Source: Solirubrobacteraceae bacterium
GTDB lineage: Bacteria > Actinomycetota > Thermoleophilia > Solirubrobacterales > Solirubrobacteraceae
Assembly (NCBI GenBank): GCA_030151725.1
Contig: JASLDD010000036.1
Location: 1 to 28,101, forward strand
Direction of reading: 5' to 3'
DNA: 28,101 nt
The first letter of the stretch is position 1; each line of letters starts with the position of its first letter. Both the position numbers and the translations under genes were made by a program. The notes under the pieces are model-generated. The model ran no database searches, was not told the DNA's origin, and saw only the letters and a list, made by a program, of their open reading frames with translations. This document shows positions 1 through 6,984 of the stretch, one piece after another.

Positions 1-611
1 GTCGAGGCTGCCATGGCGATGTAGTGCAGGCCGGCGACGCCCAGTCCGAGCAGCACCGCCGCAAGCAGACGGCGCGAGAGACCGAAGCCGTCTGAGCTCA
101 GGCGTATGCGCACGATCAGCCACAGGGCGAACAGCGACGCCAAGAACCCGATCGCCACGGAGGCGATCACGAGCGGGATGTCCCAGTGGATCACAGCGGA
201 CATCTGCATGCTTGCCATGCCGAGGTAATGCATTGCAGCCACTGCAAAGCCCATGAACGCGGCCGCGGAGAGGACGCCCCACCGTGAGACCTGCGGACGA
301 GCGACGGTTGCCAGCGAGACGCATGCCCCGAGAACCGCCGCCACCAGAGAAAGCAGGACCAGCGCGTTGTTGTAGGACAGCGGCATCTGCATCTGTAGCG
401 CGAGCATCCCGATGAAGTGCATCGACCAGATCCCGAGCCCCATCGTGGCGCCGGCGCCGCCGACCCAAAGCCGCCGACGCGAGCCCTCGGCCTCCCCGGA
501 GCGCTGAGCAAGATCGAGCGCTGCATAGCTCGCGACGATGGCCACCACGAGGGAGAGGCAAACCAGACGAGCGTCGACATGAGTCGTGAGATCGCTTGCC
601 CTCATCCGCAT
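1..611 (-). CDS. MHYT-domain integral membrane sensor protein, N-terminal part (3' end beyond left edge)
   Basis: The frame is open from an ATG at 611 to the window edge and contains three copies of the MHYT sensor motif. These are SMHFIGM near residue 64, AMHYLGM near 127 and GLHYIAM near 195, each inside hydrophobic helices. The N-terminus (DARLVCLSLVVAIVASYAAL) is also typical of the family. MHYT domains are six- to seven-helix membrane sensors proposed to bind copper through the His/Met residues, sensing oxygen, CO or NO. They are often followed by GGDEF/EAL, kinase or LytTR output domains. Any output domain would lie outside the window. ATG codons at 611 and 605 are both in frame, and neither has a strong Shine-Dalgarno sequence, so the exact start is uncertain. 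Confidence 0.85.
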   Translation of the reverse strand, partial: MRMRASDLTTHVDARLVCLSLVVAIVASYAALDLAQRSGEAEGSRRRLWVGGAGATMGLGIWSMHFIGMLALQMQMPLSYNNALVLLSLVAAVLGACVSLATVARPQVSRWGVLSAAAFMGFAVAAMHYLGMASMQMSAVIHWDIPLVIASVAIGFLASLFALWLIVRIRLSSDGFGLSRRLLAAVLLGLGVAGLHYIAMAAS

Positions 612-657
612 GCCAACCCATCGACGCCCTGCGCCACACCGTGAACGACGCCGCGAA

Positions 658-678
658 CGCTAGCCGTTGCTCCTAGCG
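658..678. terminator. Small perfect hairpin between two minus-strand genes
   Basis: CGCTAG (658-663) and CTAGCG (673-678) are perfect inverted arms with a 9-base loop. The hairpin lies 12 bases past the stop of the HxlR regulator gene and upstream of the MHYT gene. There is no T tract, so a role as terminator is only a guess. Confidence 0.25.
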
Positions 679-689
679 CAGGAGCGTGG

Positions 690-1364
690 TCAAGCGTCGA
701 TCCGGAAGAGCTCCGCGAATCGCTCAAGCAGTTTCAGGTTGCCCTTCTGGATGATGAGAACATCCTGCTCTACGGCCTGGGCAGCGGTCAGCGTGCCCGC
801 GATCAGGTGGCGGATGTCGGGGCCGGTCGCAAACCGCAGTTCGGGCTCACCGCTGGGCAGCGAGCCGCCCACCGGCGGCGTCGGGGGAGCGATCTGGGTC
901 ACCTTCAGCTCGCCGCCACTGACCTGAGCGCGCAATTCGACGGCCCCTACCTGGATCTGGAAATCCAGCGACGCTGAACCGACCACCGGGTTGAAGGCGG
1001 TTCGCAGAGCCATCGTCAGCGAGTCGGCCGTGATGACGTCGTCCTCCTTCGGCTCGCCCATCGAGCGAAATCCCCACCGGCCGAGCGCCAGCACGATTGG
1101 CTCTAGCTCGCGCCCGTAGTCGGTGAGCTCGTAGACGAGCCCGCAGCTTGGCAGCGCGACACGGCGGATCATCCCGTCCTCCTGTAGCTCCTTCAGGCGC
1201 GCGGACAGGATGTTCGTCGAGATCTTGGGCAGGCCCTGTTTCAGGTCGGTGTAACGACGCGGACCGACGAGCAGGTCACGGACGATGAGCAGCGTCCAGC
1301 GTTCTGTGACCAGCTCGACGGCAGCGGTGATCCCGCAGTACTGCCCGTAGCTGCGGGTGGTCAC
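690..1364 (-). CDS. HxlR-family winged-helix transcriptional regulator with C-terminal SCP2-like domain
   Basis: This is a 224-residue protein. Residues 1-100 are a typical HxlR/MarR-type winged helix: YCGITAAVELVTERWTLLIVRDLL, then the recognition segment around ISTNILSARLKELQEDGMI and the wing near LVYELTDYG. Residues ~110-224 resemble the SCP2 sterol-carrier-like ligand domain that follows HxlR heads in many actinobacteria (LTMALRTAFNP at its start, KGNLKLLERFAELF at its end). It starts with GTG directly after the TGA of the VOC gene (TGAGTG, no gap), which implies one transcript and translational coupling. It probably represses its own operon through the inverted repeats at 1843-1880. The inducer is unknown. 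Confidence 0.9.
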   Translation of the reverse strand: MTTRSYGQYCGITAAVELVTERWTLLIVRDLLVGPRRYTDLKQGLPKISTNILSARLKELQEDGMIRRVALPSCGLVYELTDYGRELEPIVLALGRWGFRSMGEPKEDDVITADSLTMALRTAFNPVVGSASLDFQIQVGAVELRAQVSGGELKVTQIAPPTPPVGGSLPSGEPELRFATGPDIRHLIAGTLTAAQAVEQDVLIIQKGNLKLLERFAELFRIDA

Positions 1365-1805
1365 TCAGACCTGAGCCTGCTCGGCTAGATATGCCTCCGG
1401 GCCTTTTTCTGCTGCCTGCGGCTCCATGAAGAAGAAGGACACCACGTTGCCGTCCGGGTCTTCAAGGTCACGGCTGTACATGAAACCGAGATCCTGGGCC
1501 GGTCCGTGCTCGCAACCACCGGCGGCCAGCCCCGCCTCGATCACCGTGTCGACGTCCTCCCTGGAATTGCGCGTGAACGCACTTTGGACCTGTGCAGTGG
1601 TTGCCGGGTCGGCTACCTGCTTGTCGGTGAAGGTGGCGAAGAACTCGCGCTTCAGAACCATGAAGTAGATGTTCTCCTCCCACGCCAGGCAGACGGCGTT
1701 CTCGTCCGTGAACTGCGGATTGATGGTCGCGCCGACCGCGGTGTAGAAAGCCTTGCTGCGATCGAGGTCGGCGGTCGGGTAGCTCACGAAGATGTTCGTC
1801 GGCAT
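1365..1805 (-). CDS. VOC-superfamily (glyoxalase/bleomycin-resistance-like) protein
   Basis: This 146-residue single VOC module starts MPTNIFVSYPTADLDRSKAFY and ends with the usual DPDGNVVSFFFMEP strand. It belongs to the lactoylglutathione lyase-like group, often annotated as extradiol dioxygenase or glyoxalase family. I chose the start at 1805 because AAGGAG lies 8 bases upstream. A longer reading from 1850 would begin inside the promoter/operator. It is the first gene of a two-gene operon with the HxlR regulator, whose GTG abuts its stop. Substrate cannot be told from sequence. Linkage to an HxlR regulator suggests a response to a reactive electrophile or a small aromatic, which is inference. 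Confidence 0.88.
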   Translation of the reverse strand: MPTNIFVSYPTADLDRSKAFYTAVGATINPQFTDENAVCLAWEENIYFMVLKREFFATFTDKQVADPATTAQVQSAFTRNSREDVDTVIEAGLAAGGCEHGPAQDLGFMYSRDLEDPDGNVVSFFFMEPQAAEKGPEAYLAEQAQV

Positions 1806-1840
1806 GGCAGTTGCTCCTTGGTGGCTGTTCAGGGAGCTCG

Positions 1841-1870
1841 ATACTTGCAAAAAACAAGTCTGCTTGTCAA
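1841..1870 (-). promoter_or_regulatory. Promoter of the VOC/HxlR operon
   Basis: On the minus strand a perfect -35 TTGACA (1870-1865) is followed after 18 bases by a weaker -10, AAGTAT (1846-1841). The start codon of the VOC gene lies about 35 bases downstream. Both hexamers overlap inverted repeats, so the promoter looks designed for repression. Confidence 0.6.
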
Positions 1871-1880
1871 TAGCAAGCAG
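1843..1880. promoter_or_regulatory. Two tandem HxlR-type operators
   Basis: Two adjacent perfect inverted repeats are present: ACTTG-N7-CAAGT (1843-1859) and CTGCTTG-N7-CAAGCAG (1860-1880). Their centres are 19 bp apart, roughly two helical turns. ACTTGC/GCAAGT half sites around an A/T spacer are the known kind of target for HxlR regulators. The first overlaps the -10 and the second encloses the -35. Confidence 0.65.
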
Positions 1881-1915
1881 GTGTAGGGCCCTTCGCCTGG
1901 CGCCCTCGCGCCTAT

Positions 1916-2209
1916 CTAGGCCACCACGAGAACCTGGAATGTCAGGTCTGCCTTCTCAGGCTCGCCCTCGACCATCAGTCCCATGCACACCTGCACCGCG
2001 TTGTCGCCGAGCGTCGGCACGCCGTAGGCGGTGATCCACCCGGCGGTCTCGGGGTTGGCGATTGACGCCACCTCACACGCCTCCGCAACGCTGAAATCGA
2101 AGTACAGATTCCACATGCCGGGTTCGACATGCTGCTTTTTCGCCAGCCCGGACGACTGCCGCTCGTCCCCACCGGCTCCAATCACGGCATATCCGAGTAT
2201 CTGTGGCAT
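1916..2209 (-). CDS. Conserved-looking small hypothetical protein
   Basis: This is a 97-residue acidic soluble protein (MPQILGYAVIGAGGDERQSS...) with no signal peptide or membrane segment. AAGGAG sits 7 bases before the ATG, so translation is credible. It is divergent from sufB, with about 235 bp between the two starts, and is followed by the VOC/HxlR operon on the same strand after more than 100 bp. The N-terminal strand followed by an acidic globular region suggests a compact alpha/beta fold, but I do not recognise a family. Its TAG stop forms part of a CTAG tetranucleotide. Confidence 0.7.
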   Translation of the reverse strand: MPQILGYAVIGAGGDERQSSGLAKKQHVEPGMWNLYFDFSVAEACEVASIANPETAGWITAYGVPTLGDNAVQVCMGLMVEGEPEKADLTFQVLVVA

Positions 2210-2389
2210 GAACGATCTCCTTTTTGGGTTGAGGTTTGGCGAAACGGAGCTCCGGCGCCTCCAAGCGCACCGCTAGAGACGCCGAGCGTAGAGGGCGGCG
2301 GATTCTAACCGTGCGAACTAAGGCGTAGCTGGTGGGCGCTCGCGACTCTGCTTTGCCAAGCCGCCTCGGGGCTCGCGGGGGAGCCGCGA

Positions 2390-2424
2390 TACAATTCCTA
2401 CTTCAGAGCACAGGATTCTGAAAG
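2390..2424 (+). promoter_or_regulatory. Probable sufB promoter -10 and adjacent inverted repeat
   Basis: A good -10 hexamer TACAAT lies at 2390-2395, predicting transcription from about 2402. An inverted repeat TTCAGA-N9-TCTGAA spans 2402-2422 right at that start and could be an operator or a 5' hairpin. No convincing -35 was seen at 16-18 bases. The SD-like GAGGAG is close to the ATG at 2445. Confidence 0.4.
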
Positions 2425-2444
2425 CGACCGCAACGAGGAGCCCC

Positions 2445-3845
2445 ATGGCCACGATTGACCGCACGAAGATCGCCAAACCCAGCCCGATCGTCGAGGACGA
2501 GCAGGGCCAGCTGCGCGCCAGGCAAGGCATCTCGCGTGAGGTCGTGAGCGAGCTCTCGAAGATCAAGGGCGAGCCCGACTGGATGGCCGAGAAACGCATC
2601 AAGTCGCTTGAGATATTCGAACGCAAGCCCGTCCCCACCTGGGGGCCGGACCTGAGCGGTCTGAATCTGGACGATCTCGTCCTCTACTCCCCTCCCACGG
2701 CCGGCCGCTTCAACAGCTGGGATGAAGTGCCCGCGGAGATGAAGCAGACCTACGAGGACCTGGGGATTCCCCAGGCCGAGCGCGAGCACCTCGCGGGCGT
2801 CGTCGGCGTATGGCGCCAGGAGCCCGTCTATGAGGGTCTCAAGGAGGAGTACGCCAAGCAGGGAATCCTGTTCTGCTCGATGGACACGGCCATCACGGAG
2901 TACCCCGAGCTGGTCCAGAAATACTTCATGAACAAATGCGTGCCGCCGCAGGACAATAAGTTCTCTGCGCTGCACGGCGCGGTCTGGTCGGGTGGGGCCT
3001 TCTGCTACATCCCCAAGGGCGTCAAGTGCGACCTGCCGCTGCAGTCCTACTTCCGCATGGAGGGCGCCGGCGAGGGCACCTTCGAGCACACGTTGATCGT
3101 GGCGGACGAGGGCTCCGAGGTCAACTACATCGAGGGTTGCACCGCGCAGACCTACAGCGTCAACTCGATGCACTCGGCCGTAGTCGAGATCTTCGTGCAC
3201 GAGGGCGCCAAGGCCCGCTACACGACTGTGCAGAACTGGTCCAAGGATGTCTACAACCTCAACACCAAGCGCGCTGTGGTCGACGCCAACGGCACGGTCG
3301 AGTGGGTCGGCGGCTCGATGGGCGCCAAGTACGTGATGCTCTACCCGGGCTCCTACCTGATGGGCGAAGGCGCGCGTGCGGATCACCTCAACGTGGGCGT
3401 GGCCGGCAAAGGCGTGCACAAGGACACGGGCGCCAAGGTCGTGCACCTCGCACCCAACACAACCTCCAACATCCTCGCCAAGTCGATCTCCAAGGACGGC
3501 GGGATCATGGGCTACCGCGGCCTGGTCAAGATGGGCCACAACTCGGCCGGCTCGAAAGCGCGAGTGCAGTGCGACGGACTGATGATGGACGGGGAATCGA
3601 AATCAGACACCTGGCCCGACATCCAGATCCAGAACCCCCACGTGACGGTCGCCCACGAGGCAACCGTGGGACGCATCTCAGACGACCAGCTCTTCTACAT
3701 GGGCTCGCGCGGCTTTACCGAGGACGAGGCGGCGGCGATGATCGTCAACGGCTTCATCGAGCCCGTCACCAAGGAGCTGCCGATGGAGTACGCGGTGGAG
3801 CTCAACCGTCTCATTCAGTTGGAGATGGTAGGCAGCATAGGCTAG
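2445..3845 (+). CDS. sufB: Fe-S cluster assembly scaffold SufB
   Basis: This is a full-length 466-residue SufB, collinear with Bacillus and actinobacterial SufB from the N-terminal EPDWM/KSLEIFE segment to the closing GFIEPVTKELPMEYAVELNRLIQLEMVGSIG-type helix. It contains NKFSALHGAVWSGGAFCYIPKGV, the beta-helix core, a conserved Cys at residue 376 (VQCDG) and Glu at 405 (AHEATVG). These are the residue types linked to cluster build-up and sulfur transfer in SufB. It would act with SufC and SufD as the cytosolic SufBCD scaffold. The usual sufC, sufD, sufS and sufU neighbours are not present downstream. The next gene is a redoxin-like protein. The stop codon TAG is the first part of the repeat at 3842-3946. 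Confidence 0.97.
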   Translation: MATIDRTKIAKPSPIVEDEQGQLRARQGISREVVSELSKIKGEPDWMAEKRIKSLEIFERKPVPTWGPDLSGLNLDDLVLYSPPTAGRFNSWDEVPAEMKQTYEDLGIPQAEREHLAGVVGVWRQEPVYEGLKEEYAKQGILFCSMDTAITEYPELVQKYFMNKCVPPQDNKFSALHGAVWSGGAFCYIPKGVKCDLPLQSYFRMEGAGEGTFEHTLIVADEGSEVNYIEGCTAQTYSVNSMHSAVVEIFVHEGAKARYTTVQNWSKDVYNLNTKRAVVDANGTVEWVGGSMGAKYVMLYPGSYLMGEGARADHLNVGVAGKGVHKDTGAKVVHLAPNTTSNILAKSISKDGGIMGYRGLVKMGHNSAGSKARVQCDGLMMDGESKSDTWPDIQIQNPHVTVAHEATVGRISDDQLFYMGSRGFTEDEAAAMIVNGFIEPVTKELPMEYAVELNRLIQLEMVGSIG

Positions 3846-3946
3846 GAGGCACGATTCGCTGCGCCTGGCGGCGTCCTCGATCGCTCGTGTGCTGAGCACA
3901 CTTCGCTCACTGCGTCCTTGCCAGACTTGCGACTCGCACCTCCTAG
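3842..3946. repeat. CTAG-bounded palindromic repeat element, copy A
   Basis: This 105 bp element starts CTAGGAGG (3842-3849) and ends CCTCCTAG (3939-3946). The imperfect arms extend to about 18 bp (15 pair). Its exact midpoint, 3894, is the centre of a second palindrome, GTGTGC-TGA-GCACAC (3887-3901). Read on the minus strand it carries a 15-base block (3920-3906) and a 26-base block (3894-3869) that recur with only 1 and 2 mismatches in copy B at 21952-22087. The left terminal CTAG supplies the sufB stop codon. There is no coding potential and no T tract. Confidence 0.8.
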
Positions 3947-3967
3947 AGGCGTACTGACTGACCAGCC

Positions 3968-4735
3968 GTGCGCGCGCCTATCGACACGATTGCTGCTCCA
4001 CTCTTCCCCAGGGCGCTGCCGTGGGTGAATGTTGTGGGCAGCAGCGGGCAGGCGAGCATCATCCAGCGGGGGCGACCCATGCTGGTGGAGTTCTGGGACT
4101 TCTGCCGGCCCAACTCGCTGCGCACGCTGCCGTATGTGAAGGCGTGGCACGAGCGCTACCAGGAGTTCGGGCTGCGGGTCATCGGCGTGCACTGCCCTGG
4201 ATTCGACGCCTCCAAGGACGAGCAGGCGGTCCGCCACGCGGTGGCACGCCTGGGCATCGAGTACCCAGTGCTAATCGACAGCGAGCTGGAGGTGTGGCAG
4301 GACTACGGCAACGAAGGCTGGCCGGCTCGCTACCTGTTCGACGGGCGAGCGCGCCTGTTCGACTACCACTACGGCGAGGGTGGCTATGTGGAGACCGAGC
4401 TTGCGATCCAGGAGCTGCTGGAAGTACAGCGCGACCCGGTGGCGCCTGTGCGGGCCGAAGATACACCCGACGCGCAACTGCACGCCCAGAGCGCCGATCA
4501 GCCAGGCGCCTACTCGGGCCCCTATGAAGCCGGCGGCGTGTGGGCTGTGCTCGACGGGGTGGGCACCGTCGCGGTGCGCACCGCGGACACGGCTCCGGCA
4601 CGCGAGCTGCAGGTAGCCGGCCCGGGCGCATATGCGCTGGTGGAGCACGATCGCCATACGAGCGGGGTGCTGGAGCTCGATATCGGCGAGGGAGTCCGCT
4701 GCCTGGCCACGTGTTTCACGCCGGGCCTGATCTGA
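3968..4735 (+). CDS. DipZ-like thioredoxin-fold protein with C-terminal jelly-roll domain
   Basis: This 255-residue soluble protein has two parts. Residues ~15-155 are a TlpA/NHL-type redoxin: PMLVEFWDFCRPNSLRTLPY, IGVHCPGFD, the cis-Pro loop GNEGWPARYLFD and GEGGYVETELAIQELL. Residues ~165-255 match the extracytoplasmic beta domain that follows thioredoxin in DipZ proteins (ALVEHDRHTSGVLELDIGEGVRCLAT). The CcdA membrane part of DipZ is absent. Relatives have TCINCIRTLPY at the active site. Here the two Cys positions read Arg and Ser, and the only nearby Cys (46) is shifted by one, so classical dithiol chemistry is doubtful. The GTG start at 3968 gives the expected N-terminus, but the RBS is weak. 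It is convergent with the next gene, 21 bases apart. Confidence 0.82.
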   Translation: MRAPIDTIAAPLFPRALPWVNVVGSSGQASIIQRGRPMLVEFWDFCRPNSLRTLPYVKAWHERYQEFGLRVIGVHCPGFDASKDEQAVRHAVARLGIEYPVLIDSELEVWQDYGNEGWPARYLFDGRARLFDYHYGEGGYVETELAIQELLEVQRDPVAPVRAEDTPDAQLHAQSADQPGAYSGPYEAGGVWAVLDGVGTVAVRTADTAPARELQVAGPGAYALVEHDRHTSGVLELDIGEGVRCLATCFTPGLI

Positions 4736-4756
4736 GAGAGACGCTGGTGAGGCCGC

Positions 4757-5908
4757 TCAGGGAAGATGCGGCGGGCAGATCTGAGCGTGAGTACGGTCCT
4801 GCAGCAGCCGTAGGACTGTCGGAGGGCCGGAGTCCTCCACGAGCACAGCGCCGCCGGGCCAGTAAGGACTCTCTCCGGGTGTTGGCGTGAGAAAGGTCGA
4901 CGTGTAGGTCCAACTGCCGGTGTTGATCAGTCGCGCGCCGCCCGCTCCCTTCCACTCTTGCTCGTCGTCACCGGGCAGCGGGCCGGTGCGGTGGGTATGG
5001 CCGAAGACCACATGAGCATCGCCCAAGGCGAGCTGTGCGGCCACCTGCCCCATGGCCCTCAGCCCGGCGCGGCGCAGCTCGCGGGTGGAGATCACGGGAC
5101 TGATGGGGCCGAGCCCGGCGCGATTTAGCGCAGCGACTGCGAGGGGAAAGGCTCCGACGATCGCGCGCCTGCGCAGTGTGCGCGCTAGCGCTGCGCCGTT
5201 GAAACGCCGCGCGGGACCGCGCAGGGGGTCGTCCTCACGACGCAGCGTCCGCCACGCACTGACGGTGGCTATGCCGTTGAGGGCATTACCCGTGCGAGCG
5301 TCCCTGGCGACGGCATCGCGCCAGGCGAACACAGGTGAGCCGATCGACTCGTAGTCGCTGACGCAGTCGAGGGTGGCGGCCGGTCGCCCGAGTACGCGGC
5401 TCATCATCGCCACGCTCAACCGCTCCAGCGTAGGGACCGTGAGATGGCAGTCCAGGTAGTGGCCATGTGTGGCATACACATCGGGGCGCACCCACAGCCC
5501 GGGGTAGGCCACGCGCATTCGCGCCCGCGCCACCCATCCGGCGATTCGCTCCAGCGGCCTGGACACCTGAGCCGGCTCGAGCAGCTGCTCGAGGCCCAGG
5601 GGCTCCGGCTCGATCTCCTCTCCGCGCCCCGTCAGCCACGGTTCCACCAGAGCGTGATCGTGGTTGCCGGCTGTCACGATCAGCTCGCCGCCGCCGAGAG
5701 CCGCGCCCAGATCTTCGAAGAAGGGGCGCGCCGCGGTCATCGCGTCACGCAGCGGCCCGTGTCGCAGCTCGAGCACGTCTCCGAGCAAAACCACACGATC
5801 GACCTGCCCCGCCATCTCCAGCAATGGCGCTCGCAGCTCGGGTCGGCGCAGCAGGTCTGTGCCCGTCAGGCTGCCCAGGTGCAGGTCGGAGATGATCAGC
5901 GTACGCAT
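4757..5908 (-). CDS. Calcineurin-like metallophosphoesterase
   Basis: This 383-residue protein has the full dinuclear metal signature of the calcineurin-like family in order: SDLHLG (residues 7-12), GDVLELR (~43), GNHDHAL (~82), a THGHYLD segment (~145-152) and FGHTHRTG (~302). It is somewhat long for the family because of an insertion of ~120 residues between the central and C-terminal motifs, rich in Arg and Ala and including a short hydrophobic stretch (AIVGAFPLAVAALN). It could hydrolyse a phosphodiester, a phosphomonoester or a lipid such as UDP-diacylglucosamine. The substrate cannot be assigned. It is followed on the same strand, upstream, by ispH (64 bp apart), so the two may be cotranscribed. 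Confidence 0.9.
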   Translation of the reverse strand: MRTLIISDLHLGSLTGTDLLRRPELRAPLLEMAGQVDRVVLLGDVLELRHGPLRDAMTAARPFFEDLGAALGGGELIVTAGNHDHALVEPWLTGRGEEIEPEPLGLEQLLEPAQVSRPLERIAGWVARARMRVAYPGLWVRPDVYATHGHYLDCHLTVPTLERLSVAMMSRVLGRPAATLDCVSDYESIGSPVFAWRDAVARDARTGNALNGIATVSAWRTLRREDDPLRGPARRFNGAALARTLRRRAIVGAFPLAVAALNRAGLGPISPVISTRELRRAGLRAMGQVAAQLALGDAHVVFGHTHRTGPLPGDDEQEWKGAGGARLINTGSWTYTSTFLTPTPGESPYWPGGAVLVEDSGPPTVLRLLQDRTHAQICPPHLP

Positions 5909-5972
5909 AGCTCAGCGGTGCTCCCCGCTACTGCAGCCGCGATCGAGCGGCGCGCCCGCCCGTTCTCAAGAC

Positions 5973-6944
5973 TCAGGAGACCCCGCCCGCCTGGGGTGCG
6001 CCGACCGTGTCGCGGATCTGCTTCGGCAGCATGAAGCGCACATCCTCGCGAACGACATCGAACTCCGACACGTCGCTCACACCGCGACCGCGGAAGAAGT
6101 CGACGAGCTCGCCGACCAGGACCTCGGGAGCGCTGGCCCCGGAGGAGATGCCCACCACGCGCACCCCATCCAGCCACTGCTCCTGCACCTCGCCCGCGTT
6201 GTCTATGAGGTGTGCCTCGGTGCCGCAGTCGCGTGCAACCTCGACCAGGCGCACCGAGTTGGAGGAGTTGCGCGAGCCGATGACCAGCATCAGATCGCAG
6301 CTGCTGGCCATCTGCTTGACGGCAGCCTGCCGGTTGGTCGTGGCGTAGCAGATGTCATCTGTGCGCGGGCCCCTGATGGCTGGGAAGCGCTCGCGCAGCC
6401 GGGTCAGGATGGCGGTCGTTTCATCGACCGCAAGCGTGGTCTGGGTGACGTAGGCGACGCGCTCGGGATCCTCGATCTCGAGCGCGTCGACATCGGCCTC
6501 GTCTTGCACGAGCACGATCCGCTCGGGAGCCTCGCCCATCGTGCCTTCGACCTCCTCGTGGCCGTCGTGACCGACGAGCACGATCGTGTAGCCCTCCTCG
6601 GCGAAGCGAACGGCCTCGCGGTGGACCTTGGTGACCAGCGGGCAGGTGGCGTCGATCGTCTGCAGGCCGCGCTCGCGAGCGCCCTCGCGCACGCTGGGGG
6701 CGATCCCGTGGGCCGAGAACACGCACACAGCGCCCTCGGGCACCTCGGTCTGCTCGTCCACGAAGATGGCACCGCGCTCGCGCAGGCGAGCGACGACGTG
6801 CTTGTTGTGGACGATCTCCTTGCGCACGTACACCGGTGCGCCATGCAGCAGCAGCGCGCGTTCGACTGTCTGCACCGCGCGATCGACGCCCGCGCAGTAG
6901 CCGCGGGGCGCCGCCAGCAGCAGCTTCTCGACCGTGTTGGGCAT
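5973..6944 (-). CDS. ispH: 4-hydroxy-3-methylbut-2-enyl diphosphate reductase (IspH/LytB)
   Basis: This is the last enzyme of the non-mevalonate (MEP) isoprenoid pathway. It reduces HMBPP to IPP and DMAPP with a [4Fe-4S] cluster. The three cluster cysteines are visible in PRGYCAGVDRA, DATCPLV and DDICYATTNRQ, as are the substrate-binding SAHG, GHDGHEEVEG and the SSNS motif. Length (323 residues from the start used here) is normal. Two ATGs are possible, at 6953 and 6944. I prefer 6944 because a -10-like TACAAT (6957-6952) overlaps the first and ends 7 bases before the second, implying a leaderless message. The gene is divergent from the wax ester synthase gene. Confidence 0.96.
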   Translation of the reverse strand: MPNTVEKLLLAAPRGYCAGVDRAVQTVERALLLHGAPVYVRKEIVHNKHVVARLRERGAIFVDEQTEVPEGAVCVFSAHGIAPSVREGARERGLQTIDATCPLVTKVHREAVRFAEEGYTIVLVGHDGHEEVEGTMGEAPERIVLVQDEADVDALEIEDPERVAYVTQTTLAVDETTAILTRLRERFPAIRGPRTDDICYATTNRQAAVKQMASSCDLMLVIGSRNSSNSVRLVEVARDCGTEAHLIDNAGEVQEQWLDGVRVVGISSGASAPEVLVGELVDFFRGRGVSDVSEFDVVREDVRFMLPKQIRDTVGAPQAGGVS

Positions 6945-6951
6945 GGGTGTC

Positions 6952-6976
6952 ATTGTAGGGGGCGTCCAGGTACGCT
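6952..6976. promoter_or_regulatory. Compact divergent promoter region between ispH and the wax ester synthase gene
   Basis: Only 40 bp separate the two start codons (6944 minus, 6985 plus). TACAAT on the minus strand (6957-6952) ends 7 bases before the ispH ATG. TACGCT on the plus strand (6971-6976) ends 8 bases before the acyltransferase ATG. Neither gene has an SD sequence. No clear -35 boxes are visible, so the call rests on the -10 spacing. Confidence 0.45.
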
Positions 6977-6984
6977 AAGCGCTG

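Noticed and set aside
1881..1919. Possible third CTAG repeat at the stop of the 97-residue gene
   Set aside because: The stop is within CTAG and a few words are shared, but there is no second CTAG terminus and neither conserved block is present.
2403..3539. Long open frame antisense to sufB (378 codons)
   Set aside because: It mirrors the codon bias of sufB, has no RBS, and its residues resemble no family, as expected for antisense frames in GC-rich DNA.
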